The notes beneath the pieces are model-generated. The model did no database searches, was not told where the DNA came from, and saw nothing but the letters and a program-made list of their open reading frames with translations. Source: Hexactinellida sp. DTS-2022 (taxonomy: Eukaryota; Porifera; Hexactinellida). Taken from it: 64,000 nucleotides of DNA. The position numbers and the translations under genes are program-made. Of the stretch, positions 25,153 through 34,968 are shown piece by piece. The stretch is from the NCBI GenBank assembly GCA_028753945.1, contig JAPNXP010000001.1, positions 5,446,501 to 5,510,500 of the forward strand, written 5' to 3'. Every line of letters starts with the position of its first letter. Within the stretch, counting starts at the first letter, position 1.

Positions 25153-25271
25153 AATCCAAAATTGCAGCCTGTGCCGACGCATGATCCTTTGGTGGCACTA
25201 TATTTTGTTGTTGGTTTATTGATAGTGCCTCCAAAGGAACATGCTGTCGGCACAGGCTGCAATTTTGGATT
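25153..25271 (-). repeat. Family hairpin 18 (triplication copy 2)
   Basis: Same as hairpin 19 by eye; flanks A and two 60-mers plus C. Confidence 0.9.
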
Positions 25272-26587
25272 TTTTTTTTCGCCATGTCATCATCACTATG
25301 AAGGTGTTAAATTATTTCAAAAAGGTGTTACAGAAGGCATCGACCCTTAGAGTGGTGGAAGTTTCCATTTAGTTCATATAATTTTAGAGATATTCAAGTT
25401 TGAGTAGAATATAATAGCTGATGACTCAGCATTTTTAAAGTGCGTGTTGGGTATTCACCCAACTCCAACCAACCCATGCGAATTATTTAATTCACAAAAT
25501 TGTAAAAATACATTTTTTTGACGATGTCATCATCACCTCATGGTGTCAAGACCCACTTGTATAGGTGGTACGTGGCATAAGGACCAATTGATAAATTGAA
25601 AGTTTGTTTCTATCTTGTATCATCTCAGAGATTAATGAAATTTAGCTAATTAGTATAAATATTTAATTAATAAATTAATAATTTAACACCATTATTATGT
25701 ACAGCAAAATAAATAAAGTTCAATTATTTGCACTTATTATTAATTAAATCGAATTTCAATATCATATTTGAATTCAGCGCAATCGATAACCCCAATAATC
25801 CAATTGGAACCGTCTATAAGTTAAATACAAAAGGAATTAATTATAATTATATACGTCAGTACATTAATTGTGCAAGAATATTCTCGCCGAAATATTTATA
25901 ATCACTAAATCTGTCGTTGTTGTGGAATGTAAAATCTTAACGGTTCTATCATAAACCATCTTGAGTTTAATGCCATTCATTCATTATGTATTGATAATAA
26001 GTTATATTATTAGTTATTTATTTAAGCAATGTTATCCATGGTTGGTTGAGTTGAGTCAACAAATTCCATATATTATATTATTTAATTTAATCCATTGTAT
26101 AGTAATGCTAGAATTAAATAGAAGCCAGCTGGAATTTATAAGTTAAATCAATATAATTATCGCAAGTTAAATCACTAGAGTAGGATTTAACAAGTTAAAT
26201 CAATATAATTATTACAAGTTGAAACAATAGAATAAGATTTAACACTTTACTGAAATTGAAGTGTGAGTAAACAAAGAAATTTCAACCCCCATTTATGGCA
26301 GAAATTGACCCCTTTTTTGGAAAATTTATTCTCCCATCAGACGCAGAATTTTATGGCGATTCCAAATATGAAATAAAATTTGGGGGTTTAGTAAAACATA
26401 TTTTGAGTTATGGACCAGACAAATTTTGAAAGGTGTTAAAGATGTGTCCAAAATTTGTTAATCAAAAATCGTAACCCCAGGTGCAAATTAGACGGTCCCA
26501 TTGCACCTACATGCCAAGTTTCAGCCCATTTACTATAAAGCTCTGGCCAGGGCACCGTCTACGGAGAAAAATAGAAAAAATAATATT

Positions 26588-26716
26588 AAAGGCAGTAAGA
26601 TTAGAACTGGGCCACTATACTATAGTATAGTCGGCACAGTAATAATAAAAATAATAATAATAAAGGCAGTGATTCCAATACTGGGCCACTATACTATAGT
26701 ATAGTCGGCACAGTAA
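26588..26716 (-). repeat. 60-mer array, 2 copies (triplication copy 3)
   Basis: Same pair of subtypes as at 23,454. Confidence 0.9.
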
Positions 26717-26719
26717 AAA

Positions 26720-26838
26720 AATCCAAAATTGCAGCCTGTGCCGACGCATGATCCTTTGGTGGCACTATATTTTGTTGTTGGTTTATTGATAGTGCCTCCA
26801 AAGGAACATGCTGTCGGCACAGGCTGCAATTTTGGATT
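26720..26838 (-). repeat. Family hairpin 19 (triplication copy 3)
   Basis: Same as hairpin 18 by eye; flanks A and two 60-mers plus C. Confidence 0.9.
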
Positions 26839-28151
26839 TTTTTTTTCGCCATGTCATCATCACTATGAAGGTGTTAAATTATTTCAAAAAGGTGTTACAG
26901 AAGGCATCGACCCTTAGAGTGGTGGAAGTTTCCATTTAGTTCATATAATTTTAGAGATATTCAAGTTTGAGTAGAATATAATAGCTGATGACTCAGCATT
27001 TTTTATGTGTGTGTTGGGTCATCACCCAACATCAACTAACCCATTTTAAATATCGAATTAAAAAAATTGTAAAAATACATTTTTTTGACGATGTCATAAT
27101 CACCTCAAGGTGTCAAGACCCACTTGTATAGGTGGTACCTGGCATAAGGACCAATTGATAAATTGAAAGTTTGTTTCTATCTTGTATCATCTCTGAGATT
27201 AATGAAATTTATCTAGTTAGTATAAATATTTAATTTATTTATTTATTATTTAACACCATTATTATATACAGCAAAATAAATTAAGTTCAATTATTTGCAA
27301 TTATTATTAATTTAAATTGAATTTCACTATAATATTTGAATTCCACGCACTCGATAACCCCAATAATCTATTTGGAACCGTCTATAAGTTAAATACAAAA
27401 TGAATTAATTATAATTAATTAAGTCAGTCATTAATTGTGCAAGAATATTCTCGCCGAAATAAATATAATCACTTAATCTGTCGTTGTTGTGGAATGTAAA
27501 ATCTTAACGGTTCTATCATAAACCATCTTTAGTTTAATGCCATTCATTCATTATGTATTGGTAATAAATAATATTATTAGTTATTTATTTTAGCAATGTT
27601 ATCCATGGTTGGTTGAGTTGAGTCAACAAATTCCTTATATTATATTATTTAATTTAATCAATTGTATAGTAATACTAAAATTAAATAGAAGCCAGCTGGA
27701 ATTTATAAGTTAAATCAATATAATTATCGCAAGTTGAATCACTAGAGTAGGATTTAACAAGTTAAATCAATATAATTATTACAAGTTGAAACAATAGAAT
27801 TAGATTTAACACTTTACTGAAATTGAAGTGTCAGTAAACAAAGAAATTTCAACCCCCATTTATGGCAGAAATTGACCCCTTTATTGAAAAATTTCTTCTC
27901 CCATCAGACGCAGAATTTTATGGCGAATCCAAATGTGAAATAAAATTTTGGGGTTTAGTAAAACATTTTTTGAGTTATGGACCAGACAAATTTTGAAAGG
28001 TGTTAAAGATGTGTCAAAAATTTGTTAATACAAAATCGTAACCCCAGGTGCAAATTAGACGTCGACTCCGAATCTACATGCCAAGTTTCAGCCCTCTATG
28101 TATACAGGTGTGGCCAGGGCACCTGCTACGGAGAAATAATAATAATATAAA

Positions 28152-28326
28152 TAAAGGCAGTGATTCTAATACTGGGCCACTATACTATAGTATAGTCGGC
28201 ACAGTAATAATAAAGGCAGTGATTCCAATACTGGGCCACTATACTATAGTATAGTCGGCACAGTAATAACTAACCAAGGCAGTAAGATTAGAACTGGGCC
28301 ACTATATATAGTATAGTCGGCACAGT
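28152..28326 (-). repeat. 60-mer array, 3 copies, at a block junction
   Basis: The third copy has a shortened dyad (CTATATATAGTATAG). The reverse-orientation run stops at its GGCACAGT edge, and a forward unit follows directly. Confidence 0.9.
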
Positions 28327-28495
28327 GAAAATAATTAATTTATTATCAATACACGTACATAATTAATGAATGGCATTAAACTCAGATGGTTTAAGATAGA
28401 AATACACTTCAAATTCATCAATCGTTGCATTATATAACCCGTAACACCTTGTTAAATGAGTCTAAACACCATGAGGCGTTCATGACATGGCGAAA

Positions 28496-29280
28496 AAATC
28501 CCAAATTGTAGCTGTGACGACAGCATATCCTTTGGAGGCACTACCAGTTACCCACAGGGGCGTAACTAGGGGGGGGGCTGGGGCGGGGGCGGGGGCATGT
28601 GGACCTTGGCCCCCCTCTTGGCCAACGTTGCCCCCTCTTATTCCAAATTGGGCCTTTGGCCATGTTGCTAGCTGACTCCCCCGCTATTCGTTAAATTTAT
28701 TTATTTGTACATATCAATAAGAAATAGAATAAAACGTGGAAATAAGCACGACTTTTCACGATTCATTTGATTGACTCGATGAGTCCGAGACACCACGATT
28801 CATCGAGTCACACTCGGTGACTCGAGTCACCAAATCTTGTCACAAGTCAATTGACTCGGTGACTCGAGTCATTAAATTTTACTACAAGTCAATTGACCCG
28901 GTGACTCAGTAAATTTTGTCCCGAGTCATGAGTGACTCGATGACTCGATTTGTAAATGTCGTGACTCATGAAATGCCCTGCAAATCTCAGGAAGGCTCTC
29001 AAATCCACCAATGCACATGTGATAAAGCAGATTTTTAATATAGAATATAGTTTAACTTTAAGGCGATTGTTCCCCTAGAATTTAAATCATCGTTGGAATG
29101 AGGAAGGGATCCATACAACCAATAAATAATAATTAATCTTGCCCCCCCCCCCCCCCCCCTATTAACCGATTTCGAGGTTCCCCCCCCCATACGCTGTACT
29201 CTAGTTACGCCCCTGGTTACCCAACCACAAGATGTAGTGCCACCAGGGGAAATCCGTCGACACAGGCTGCAATTTTGGAT
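28496..29280 (+). repeat. Family hairpin 20, split by a hAT-like insertion
   Basis: The 5' arm with the start of the loop is at 28,496-28,554, and the loop plus 3' arm at 29,216-29,280. The hAT-like element at 28,555-29,215 sits in the loop, and its 8-bp target duplication GTTACCCA is part of the loop. The arms are diverged (GTAGCTGTGACGAC against GCAGCCTGTGTCGAC), so this unit is old. Confidence 0.85.
28555..29215. mobile_element. hAT-like non-autonomous element (661 bp)
   Basis: Ends CAGGGGCGTAACTAG and CTAGTTACGCCCCTG. The 8-bp target duplication GTTACCCA stands at 28,547-28,554 and 29,216-29,223. The interior has G-runs near the left end and a C-run of about 17 at 29,142-29,159, plus many copies of TGACTCGAGTCA and TGACTCGATGA motifs (28,765-28,975). 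There is no open frame of note. CAGGG ends with 8-bp duplications are typical of hAT. Confidence 0.92.
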
Positions 29281-29564
29281 TGTTATTATTTCTCAGTAGA
29301 CGGTGCCCTGCCCACACCTGTATACATTGAGGGCTGAAACTTGGCATGTAGGTGCGGATTGACCGTCTAATTTGCACCTGGGGTTACGATTTTTGATCCA
29401 AGATTTTAACACCTATTTAAACTAATTATGGCTCATAACATGAAATACTTAATAGTAGCTTGATAAATTTTACATATTTGGATAGAGAATTGAATTCTAC
29501 ACCTTTTGGCAAATCACAAATGTTCAATTTGGCCTAGGTTTGTGCCAAATTTGGGATGCCCATC

Positions 29565-29887
29565 CAGTGGCGGCGCCAGGGCGCCGCCACTGGGGGGGCA
29601 CCAGATGGGCAAACCTGAACCCAGGGGGGGCACACCTTTTTAGAAAAAAAAACGCAGGAATTCATAGTTGCCGTCGAGACTCGAGAATCCACATATTTGC
29701 CCAGTATAGTATAAAAAACAGGTCACAATTTACCCAAAACTCCAAGAATTTATCACTGTACATTGATTGGGCATTCATGTTTGAAGACTCTGATGTTCAA
29801 TATTGTTCATATTTCGCTAAAAATATCTGAGAATATTTGGTTTCCAAAGAATCTGTCAAAAGTGTGCCCCCCCTGGCGCCGCCACTG
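29565..29887. mobile_element. hAT-like MITE (323 bp)
   Basis: Ends CAGTGGCGGCGCCAGG and CCTGGCGCCGCCACTG. The 8-bp duplication TGCCCATC stands at 29,557-29,564 and 29,888-29,895. The left end also carries an immediate second inverted copy (GGCGCCGCCACTG), making a local hairpin. A chance 96-codon open frame across it is not a gene. Confidence 0.92.
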
Positions 29888-30632
29888 TGCCCATCTCACA
29901 CTTCAGATTCAGTAAATCTGTTAATTAAATCAATTTCCTTTATTTCAACTTGTAATTATAATATTGATTCTAATTCAATTGTTTCAGCTTGCGATAAATA
30001 TATTGATTTAACTAGTGAATTCGAACTGGCTTCTATTTAATTGTAGTAAATTACTATTAAATAAAATAAAATATAATAATAAGTAATTTGTTGACTTAAC
30101 TCAACTCACCGTGGAAACATTGCTAAAATAATAAACTATTTATATAATTTATTAGCTATATATAATTAATGATTGGCATTAAACGCAAGATCGTTTAAGA
30201 ACAGAAACAAACTTAACTCTTAGTTTTCAATTGGAAAATAGAAGCCTAGTCGATCTCACAAGTTGCATCAATTATAATCACGAGTTGAAACAATAGAATG
30301 AGATTTAACACTTTCAATTGTTAGACTTTTTCGTAAACAATAGAATTTTGCAACTCAATTGTGGCACAAACGAAACCCAATTTCAAAATTCGTGCACTGT
30401 GGAAAGGTGTAGAATTAAATTTTAAAATTTTTGTTTAAATTTTTGCATATAAATTGAATATTCGGGCACTAATTATTGTTCCTGTTGTGACATAAACAGG
30501 TGCGAAAATGTGTCCAAACAAATTTAATACAAAATCGTGACCCCAGGTGCACATCTGTAACCCATGAAACACCCATCCTAATAATTTGGGCTTTTAGTTA
30601 ATTAAACTCTTTTCTGTGTATAGAATACGGAC

Positions 30633-30798
30633 CAGTGGCGGCGCTAGCGCGGTACCACTGGTAGGGCACAGGTGGGGCACAGCCACAGCCTGCCTCAGGT
30701 GGGACACACTAACATTAATTTAAGCCTGTGCCCCACCTCAGGTTGGGCATGAGGTGGGGCACAGGCCCCACCTGATATCCACCCTCCCGCCGCCCCTG
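30633..30798. mobile_element. hAT-like MITE (166 bp)
   Basis: Left end CAGTGGCGGCGCTAG, right end CCGCCGCCCCTG. The 8-bp duplication ATACGGAC stands at 30,625-30,632 and 30,799-30,806. The interior repeats GGTGGGGCACAG and its complement. It split the D module of the unit next to hairpin 21. Confidence 0.9.
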
Positions 30799-30828
30799 AT
30801 ACGGACTAATAATAATAATAATAATGAA

Positions 30829-30945
30829 AATCCCAAATTGCAGCTGTGCCGACACATTTTCTTTTGGAGGCACTATATTTTGTAGTTGGTTATTTGATAG
30901 TGCCTCCAAAGGAAACTGCTGTCTGCACAGCTCCAATTTTGGTTT
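30829..30945. repeat. Family hairpin 21, D modules on both sides
   Basis: Diverged hairpin (CCCAAATTGCAGCTGTGCC and its partner) with D-type modules on both sides in opposite orientation: ATACGGACTAATAAT on the left and ATTAGTCCGTATTC on the right. It is the mirror image of the A/B switch hairpins. Confidence 0.8.
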
Positions 30946-31021
30946 TTATTTTTATTATTATTAGTCCGTATTCTCTACAGTTTACACAGACAGAGTTTTA
31001 TGAACTAAAAGCCCAAATTTT

Positions 31022-31070
31022 ACTGTGCCGACTATAGTATAGTGACCCAGTACTATCTTACTACTTTGGT
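31022..31070 (+). repeat. Degenerate 60-mer
   Basis: ACTGTGCCGACTATAGTATAG with a shortened dyad, placed inside a D module rather than next to a hairpin. Confidence 0.75.
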
Positions 31071-31160
31071 ATATTATTATTATTAGGATGGGTGTTTCAT
31101 GGGTTACAGTCTTACAGATGTGCACCTGGGCTCACAATTTTGTATTAAATTTGTAAAATA

Positions 31161-32563
31161 GAATAGTATGTTATATTTATACTTCACTTAATCAACTATA
31201 GATGAGCTAATCTATAATGATTGAAGCACAACAATTAATAACGAACAAGTAGTGATTAGTTAGTACAGGGTGTTAAGAATTTGATGTCCAATCAGATTAA
31301 TTGGTTTTCCTAGAATGACATCAATTTCTCAACACTTTGTAAAAGGCTATGTTTGTACGTGTATTGATAATGAATAAATAATTGTGATAGAAACAAACTT
31401 ATAAAAAGGTGACCAATTTATAATATCAGGGTAAGGGTAAATTATTCAAGTAATAATAATTAGTTATGTAAATTAGAAAAACACCATCAAGTGCTGCTAT
31501 ACTATATCGTTGTAACTGTTACCCACAAAGTTTGTATTACAAATTTTCCAACGTCATTGCGGCAAGAGTAGGTGTGATGTGGGTTAACAATTGCATATTT
31601 GAAAAGCACCATACTGAATAAAAGGGGGCTGCCAAATTTCAGATGAATTGGATAATAAATGAGTAATTTATTAAGTGTGAAGTGGTGCTCAAGTTTCACT
31701 GCTGGAATTCGCTGCTAACTTCACACTCGTGGTTTAAGCGCGCTTTGGGACGCAGCGTTTAGGGGGCTGTTGCATGGGAGCCCTTGCTTTTTGGGTCAGC
31801 AGTTCCCATATTACTAGTGTTTTAAAGCCCAGGGGCCCCAAAACGCTAGCGATTTAGGGACGGGGCCCCTAAACACTGGAGGTCCCCATAACGAGTTTAC
31901 ACCCGGATATAAGAACATTCTACTGTAAAACGTTTGCCATATACCCTATATAATTTATGCCGGTTATAAGAACATTATATGCAGTTCCCGACGATGCTCT
32001 TATAACCGGCATCCACTGTATTGTTCAAATTACCCTCATATTGGAACATTGAAAATTCCAAAATGACCTCACTGTCGAAAATCACTCAAGTTAATTTTTT
32101 ACGTAATGAGTCAAAATTTGAGGTCAATTTGAAGTTTGAACCCCCTTCAGGTCGGCCAATTTTTGGCTGTCAAATATCGAAAGCCGAAGAGAAAATTTAA
32201 GTTAACGAAATGACATACGGATACTACGCACAAGAAAAACCGGAACTAACAAATGATTACATTTTCTCCCCTTTAGCACAATACTGATCTGATTCGTTAG
32301 ATACTAAACCCCACTAAATTTCATTATTGAAGTGACCTCTAAATCTACCTCTAAATCTAAATCAATTTTAGTGAAACGATACATTTACTTTTATTTTAAA
32401 CTTGAAATGAAGAACAATTTCTTGTTCTTGATTTCTTGATTTCTTCATTCCCGATTAATATATTAACTTCGGGCATCAGCTTAACTCTCTATAGAATCGA
32501 TTGAGACGTGACCTACATTACGATTGAGACTATTAAATTGATAATATATTATAGTTAGTTATA
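31161..32563. other. Intergenic region upstream of the propeller gene
   Basis: Mostly unique AT-rich DNA. At 31,735-31,885 are fragments of a dispersed repeat (TTTAGGGGG, CGCTAGCGATTTAGGGAC, GCCCCTAAACACTG) also seen at 42,830-42,915 and 43,480-43,535. At 31,900-32,022 lies a TA-bounded mariner/pogo-like fragment (ATGCCGGTTATAAGAAC and its inverse, ending CACTGTA). No gene, RNA gene or clear promoter motif is visible. The last 60 bp before the ATG are AT-rich. Confidence 0.5.
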
Positions 32564-33514
32564 ATGGGAAATAATACTTCAAAGAAATCAAAAAATCTTA
32601 GACAAGTTTGCACGACACCTTTCTTTGGGAAGTATGCTTGTATAAACTCGGTGTTTTCACTCTCAGTTGATCATATCACAGGAAAAATATACGTTTTGAG
32701 AATAATAAGCACTGGCTGTATTATAACAGAATGGGGATACGACAGATTGCTGGTGTTCTCTGCTGATGGAAAAATCACCTACAGCCAGAAAATAAATCAC
32801 AATTTTACAAATAAAATACGATATAATGTCGGATCAATGAGAGATGGTTGTCAATTCGATCACCATGGAATAGCATTTCATAACAACTTCATCTACATCA
32901 CAAACAGAACTTTAAAGCTCATCTCCGTCATTACAGAATATGCAGAATTAATTAGTATAATACAAATGCCTCATAAATCTACTTTCTACACTAGCAAGCA
33001 TCATTACGCCTGTGGGATTGGGCTAGAGAGAGAGAGAAGAGGTTCTACGAGACTAGACGTTGATAATGATGGCATATTTGTGTGCCATTACAACTCAGTG
33101 CTGTCCATAATGCATGGAATGAAACCAGTGTATTATGAAATTGTTAAAGAGCCCGAGGGTCAAACATTGGACATCAATATACATATGGACAAGTTACATG
33201 TATTATCAAGAGATGGGCCCACACATACAATTACTGTAATGACTAAGGATGGGATACGCTTGAATCTTTACATAGAAAAGGAGACAATACTAGTTTCTCC
33301 AACTTTTACAATTGACAAATCAGATCTCTACTACATTAGCGATGGAGTGTCAGTTAGAAAATGGAACGGTGAATATATAGAAATGATATACACTGATGAG
33401 ACAAGTAATTGGAATAACGGTATTGAGAGAGGAATAAAGTTTGATTCAAGAGATCAACTGGTGATTTTTCAAAATTCTTTTGGAAGTGATTTCAAGCTTG
33501 AATTCTGTACATAA
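32564..33514 (+). CDS. Predicted N-myristoylated beta-propeller-like protein
   Basis: A single uninterrupted frame of 316 residues. The N-terminus MGNNTSKKSKN has Gly2, Ser6 and following lysines, the pattern for N-myristoylation plus a basic membrane-binding patch. The rest shows repeated beta-strand-like segments of a propeller: HITGKIYVL (about 38), LLVFSADGKITYS (about 65), NNFIYITNRTLKLI (about 106), LDVDNDGIFVCHYNSVLSI (about 165), MDKLHVLSRDG (about 209), MTKDGIRLNLYI (about 226), IDKSDLYYISDGVSVRKWNG (about 250). This resembles NHL or similar six-bladed propellers, but no family signature is certain. It has no signal peptide or membrane segment. It could act as a membrane-tethered scaffold (inference). 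It stands alone on the plus strand, and its function is unknown. Its base composition is AT-rich like the surroundings, unlike the two conserved genes downstream. Confidence 0.7.
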   Translation: MGNNTSKKSKNLRQVCTTPFFGKYACINSVFSLSVDHITGKIYVLRIISTGCIITEWGYDRLLVFSADGKITYSQKINHNFTNKIRYNVGSMRDGCQFDHHGIAFHNNFIYITNRTLKLISVITEYAELISIIQMPHKSTFYTSKHHYACGIGLERERRGSTRLDVDNDGIFVCHYNSVLSIMHGMKPVYYEIVKEPEGQTLDINIHMDKLHVLSRDGPTHTITVMTKDGIRLNLYIEKETILVSPTFTIDKSDLYYISDGVSVRKWNGEYIEMIYTDETSNWNNGIERGIKFDSRDQLVIFQNSFGSDFKLEFCT

Positions 33515-33575
33515 TTAATGGTCTTAAATTGCATTTACGCATTAACAAAATTTCTGGATAATTTACTGGGTAAAA

Positions 33576-34220
33576 CAGTGTTCCGCAACTCCTCATTTGC
33601 CGGCCGCATGCGGCCGGCAGAATTTCAGACAATAATTGTTCTATAGAATCTCTTATGGATTTGAAGTTCCATGCAATATTGCATTTTAAAATGTACCTAG
33701 GACAATTTTTTCACCGTAAACTTTGGTCCATCGGACCAATTTTAGGGGGATCAATTTTCCAGTGACACACATTTTTAAGTATGTACTGGTACACGTCTTG
33801 TATCAGATCTTGAGTCTCCCAAATCCTATGTTCCATCAAGTTGATTCTGCATAATTAATTATTGAGTATAACTAACTAAACATATAACTCAGAGGGGCCA
33901 ATTTTCCAAGGGGACCAAAATTTCCGTGACAGGCCTTTGAATTTTTATGAAATATTTCGTCACTATTCACTGTATTCAGAGCCTAGTCTACTAATTTCGG
34001 CGTTGACATTTAAATTAAAAAACTATAATTATATTATACGTCATTTGTTAATTAGGGTTATCCACCATTTTGAACAATAAAAGATTTAGTATACTATATA
34101 TACTACATTAACCACCAAATTAAGTGATACACTAGGGAATCTTTGCGAATTTTTTTGTGGCCGGCACAGCTGTGGGCTATAGAAATAGGCTTCGAAATTC
34201 AAAAAGGTTGCGGAACACTG
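33576..34220. mobile_element. hAT-like non-autonomous element (645 bp)
   Basis: Ends CAGTGTTCCGCAAC and GTTGCGGAACACTG. GGTAAAA is repeated at both sides (33,569-33,575 and 34,221-34,227), with an extra G making the exact length 7 or 8. Just inside the left end is the perfect palindrome TGCCGGCCGCA/TGCGGCCGGCA (33,598-33,619), and near the right end the related GTGGCCGGCACAG. It lies 61 bp after the propeller gene stop. Confidence 0.85.
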
Positions 34221-34264
34221 GGTAAAATATTTTATGAAGATTTTTTATGAGTTTATATTTAATA

Positions 34265-34447
34265 CAGTCGACTCCGCTTAATAGAGCCACCTCGGGACCA
34301 GGTTGTTTTGATCCGATTAAGCGGAGAAACCGATTAACCGAAAATATTGTAAGCCAAACTGTAATTCTGTACAATAAATCCTGTGAATTTTGACCCGATT
34401 AAGCGGAGAAACCGATTAACCGGTGCTCTATTAAGCGGAGTTGATTG
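34265..34447. mobile_element. TA-flanked pogo/mariner-like MITE (183 bp)
   Basis: Ends CAGTCGACTCCGCTTAATAG and CTATTAAGCGGAGTTGATTG, flanked by TA at 34,263-34,264 and 34,448-34,449. The interior repeats GATTAAGCGGAGAAACCGAT twice. The CAGTcgACTC start and TA duplication point to the pogo/Tigger group; this is inference because there is no transposase. Confidence 0.85.
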
Positions 34448-34968
34448 TAACTTGAATGCTTTTGATGTTTTTTAATGGTAAATCGTTTTAATTATTTTTT
34501 TACTACTGCGCGCCGCGTAATCTTGTTTCTGCTTCACACGAAGTCTATCAGGATATGTCGGGCGACATCTCATTAACATTTCCTCATTAATTGGTTACGT
34601 TTAAAATTTTTGTGTAAAATTCGCTTAAAAAATGTTGGGTTATGATAAAATATGCAATTGTTAGTCAATATTGCTTTTTCAAAATTTCTGCTTGTTACTA
34701 GCTAATTATGGCAATTTTAGAGTGTTCATAGTTTGTGCTACTATCGAATTTACGATAATGACAATAGTGACCAAAGGGCGATAGGGAAATATGAGCGGGT
34801 ATTGGGGCGGCCACTACTCAGACACAGTGATAATTTTATATTTTTTAATTCTGACTTAGTAATTATATTTACCATTCCAATGAATATACATACATATAGA
34901 GAGTTTTGTACCTTGTAACAATATTTAATAAAAACTTTACAAATATACAGATTCCGCAAGCAGATAGA
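34448..34968. other. Interval between the MITE and the DET1 stop
   Basis: AT-rich unique sequence, presumably including the DET1 3' untranslated region on the minus strand. I see no gene and no certain polyadenylation signal. Confidence 0.4.

Larger units (their letters stand above)
22286..26986 (-). repeat. 1,567-bp tandem triplication (3 x 1,567 = 4,701 bp)
   Basis: Three successive copies start at 22,286, 23,853 and 25,420. The break lies in the conserved GATGACTCAGCATTTTT. Each copy holds one hairpin, two 60-mers and a long-form body. By eye the copies differ at very few bases: GTGCGGACG against GTGCCGACG in the first hairpin, and CCATCAAACGC against CCATCAGACGC in the second copy. This is much closer than any other pair of neighbours in the block, so the duplication is recent or continually homogenised. 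An assembly artefact cannot be excluded from sequence alone. Confidence 0.95.
14990..28326 (-). repeat. Left repeat block, reverse-orientation units
   Basis: The same repeat family read on the other strand. The switch happens inside the hairpin at 14,931-15,050. It holds nine hairpins, the largest 60-mer array (19,651-20,320) and the 1,567-bp triplication. The part from about 18,590 to 19,550 is a diverged, AT-rich stretch with its own short internal repeats (two copies of a segment around TTTATATTTCCATTATAAATGCG) in which I recognise no gene. The reverse run ends at 28,326, at the GGCACAGT edge of a 60-mer. Confidence 0.9.
28330..31160. repeat. Left repeat block, mixed-orientation end with three nested hAT MITEs
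   Basis: From 28,330 to about 30,215 a diverged forward short unit is present, its hairpin split by a hAT-like element and its body by a second. From about 30,215 the unit turns to reverse orientation with the D module, continuing to a hairpin at 30,829. A forward-oriented D module (TAGTCCGTATTCTC through GGGTTACAGTC) then closes the block. The family ends near 31,160, where unique sequence begins. No gene is visible. Confidence 0.8.

Noticed and set aside
29540..29830. 96-codon open frame.
   Set aside because: It starts in repeat body, crosses a hAT-like MITE and its target duplication, and shows no family features.
1..31160. Helitron or Helentron identity for the repeat family (terminal hairpin plus central tandem repeats).
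   Set aside because: No TC start or CTRR end after the hairpin, no consistent insertion between A and T, and no Rep/helicase sequence. The resemblance in design is noted but does not support a call.
33598..33619. NotI/EagI-like GC palindrome as a CpG island or promoter.
   Set aside because: It lies just inside the end of a hAT-like element and is better explained as part of it.
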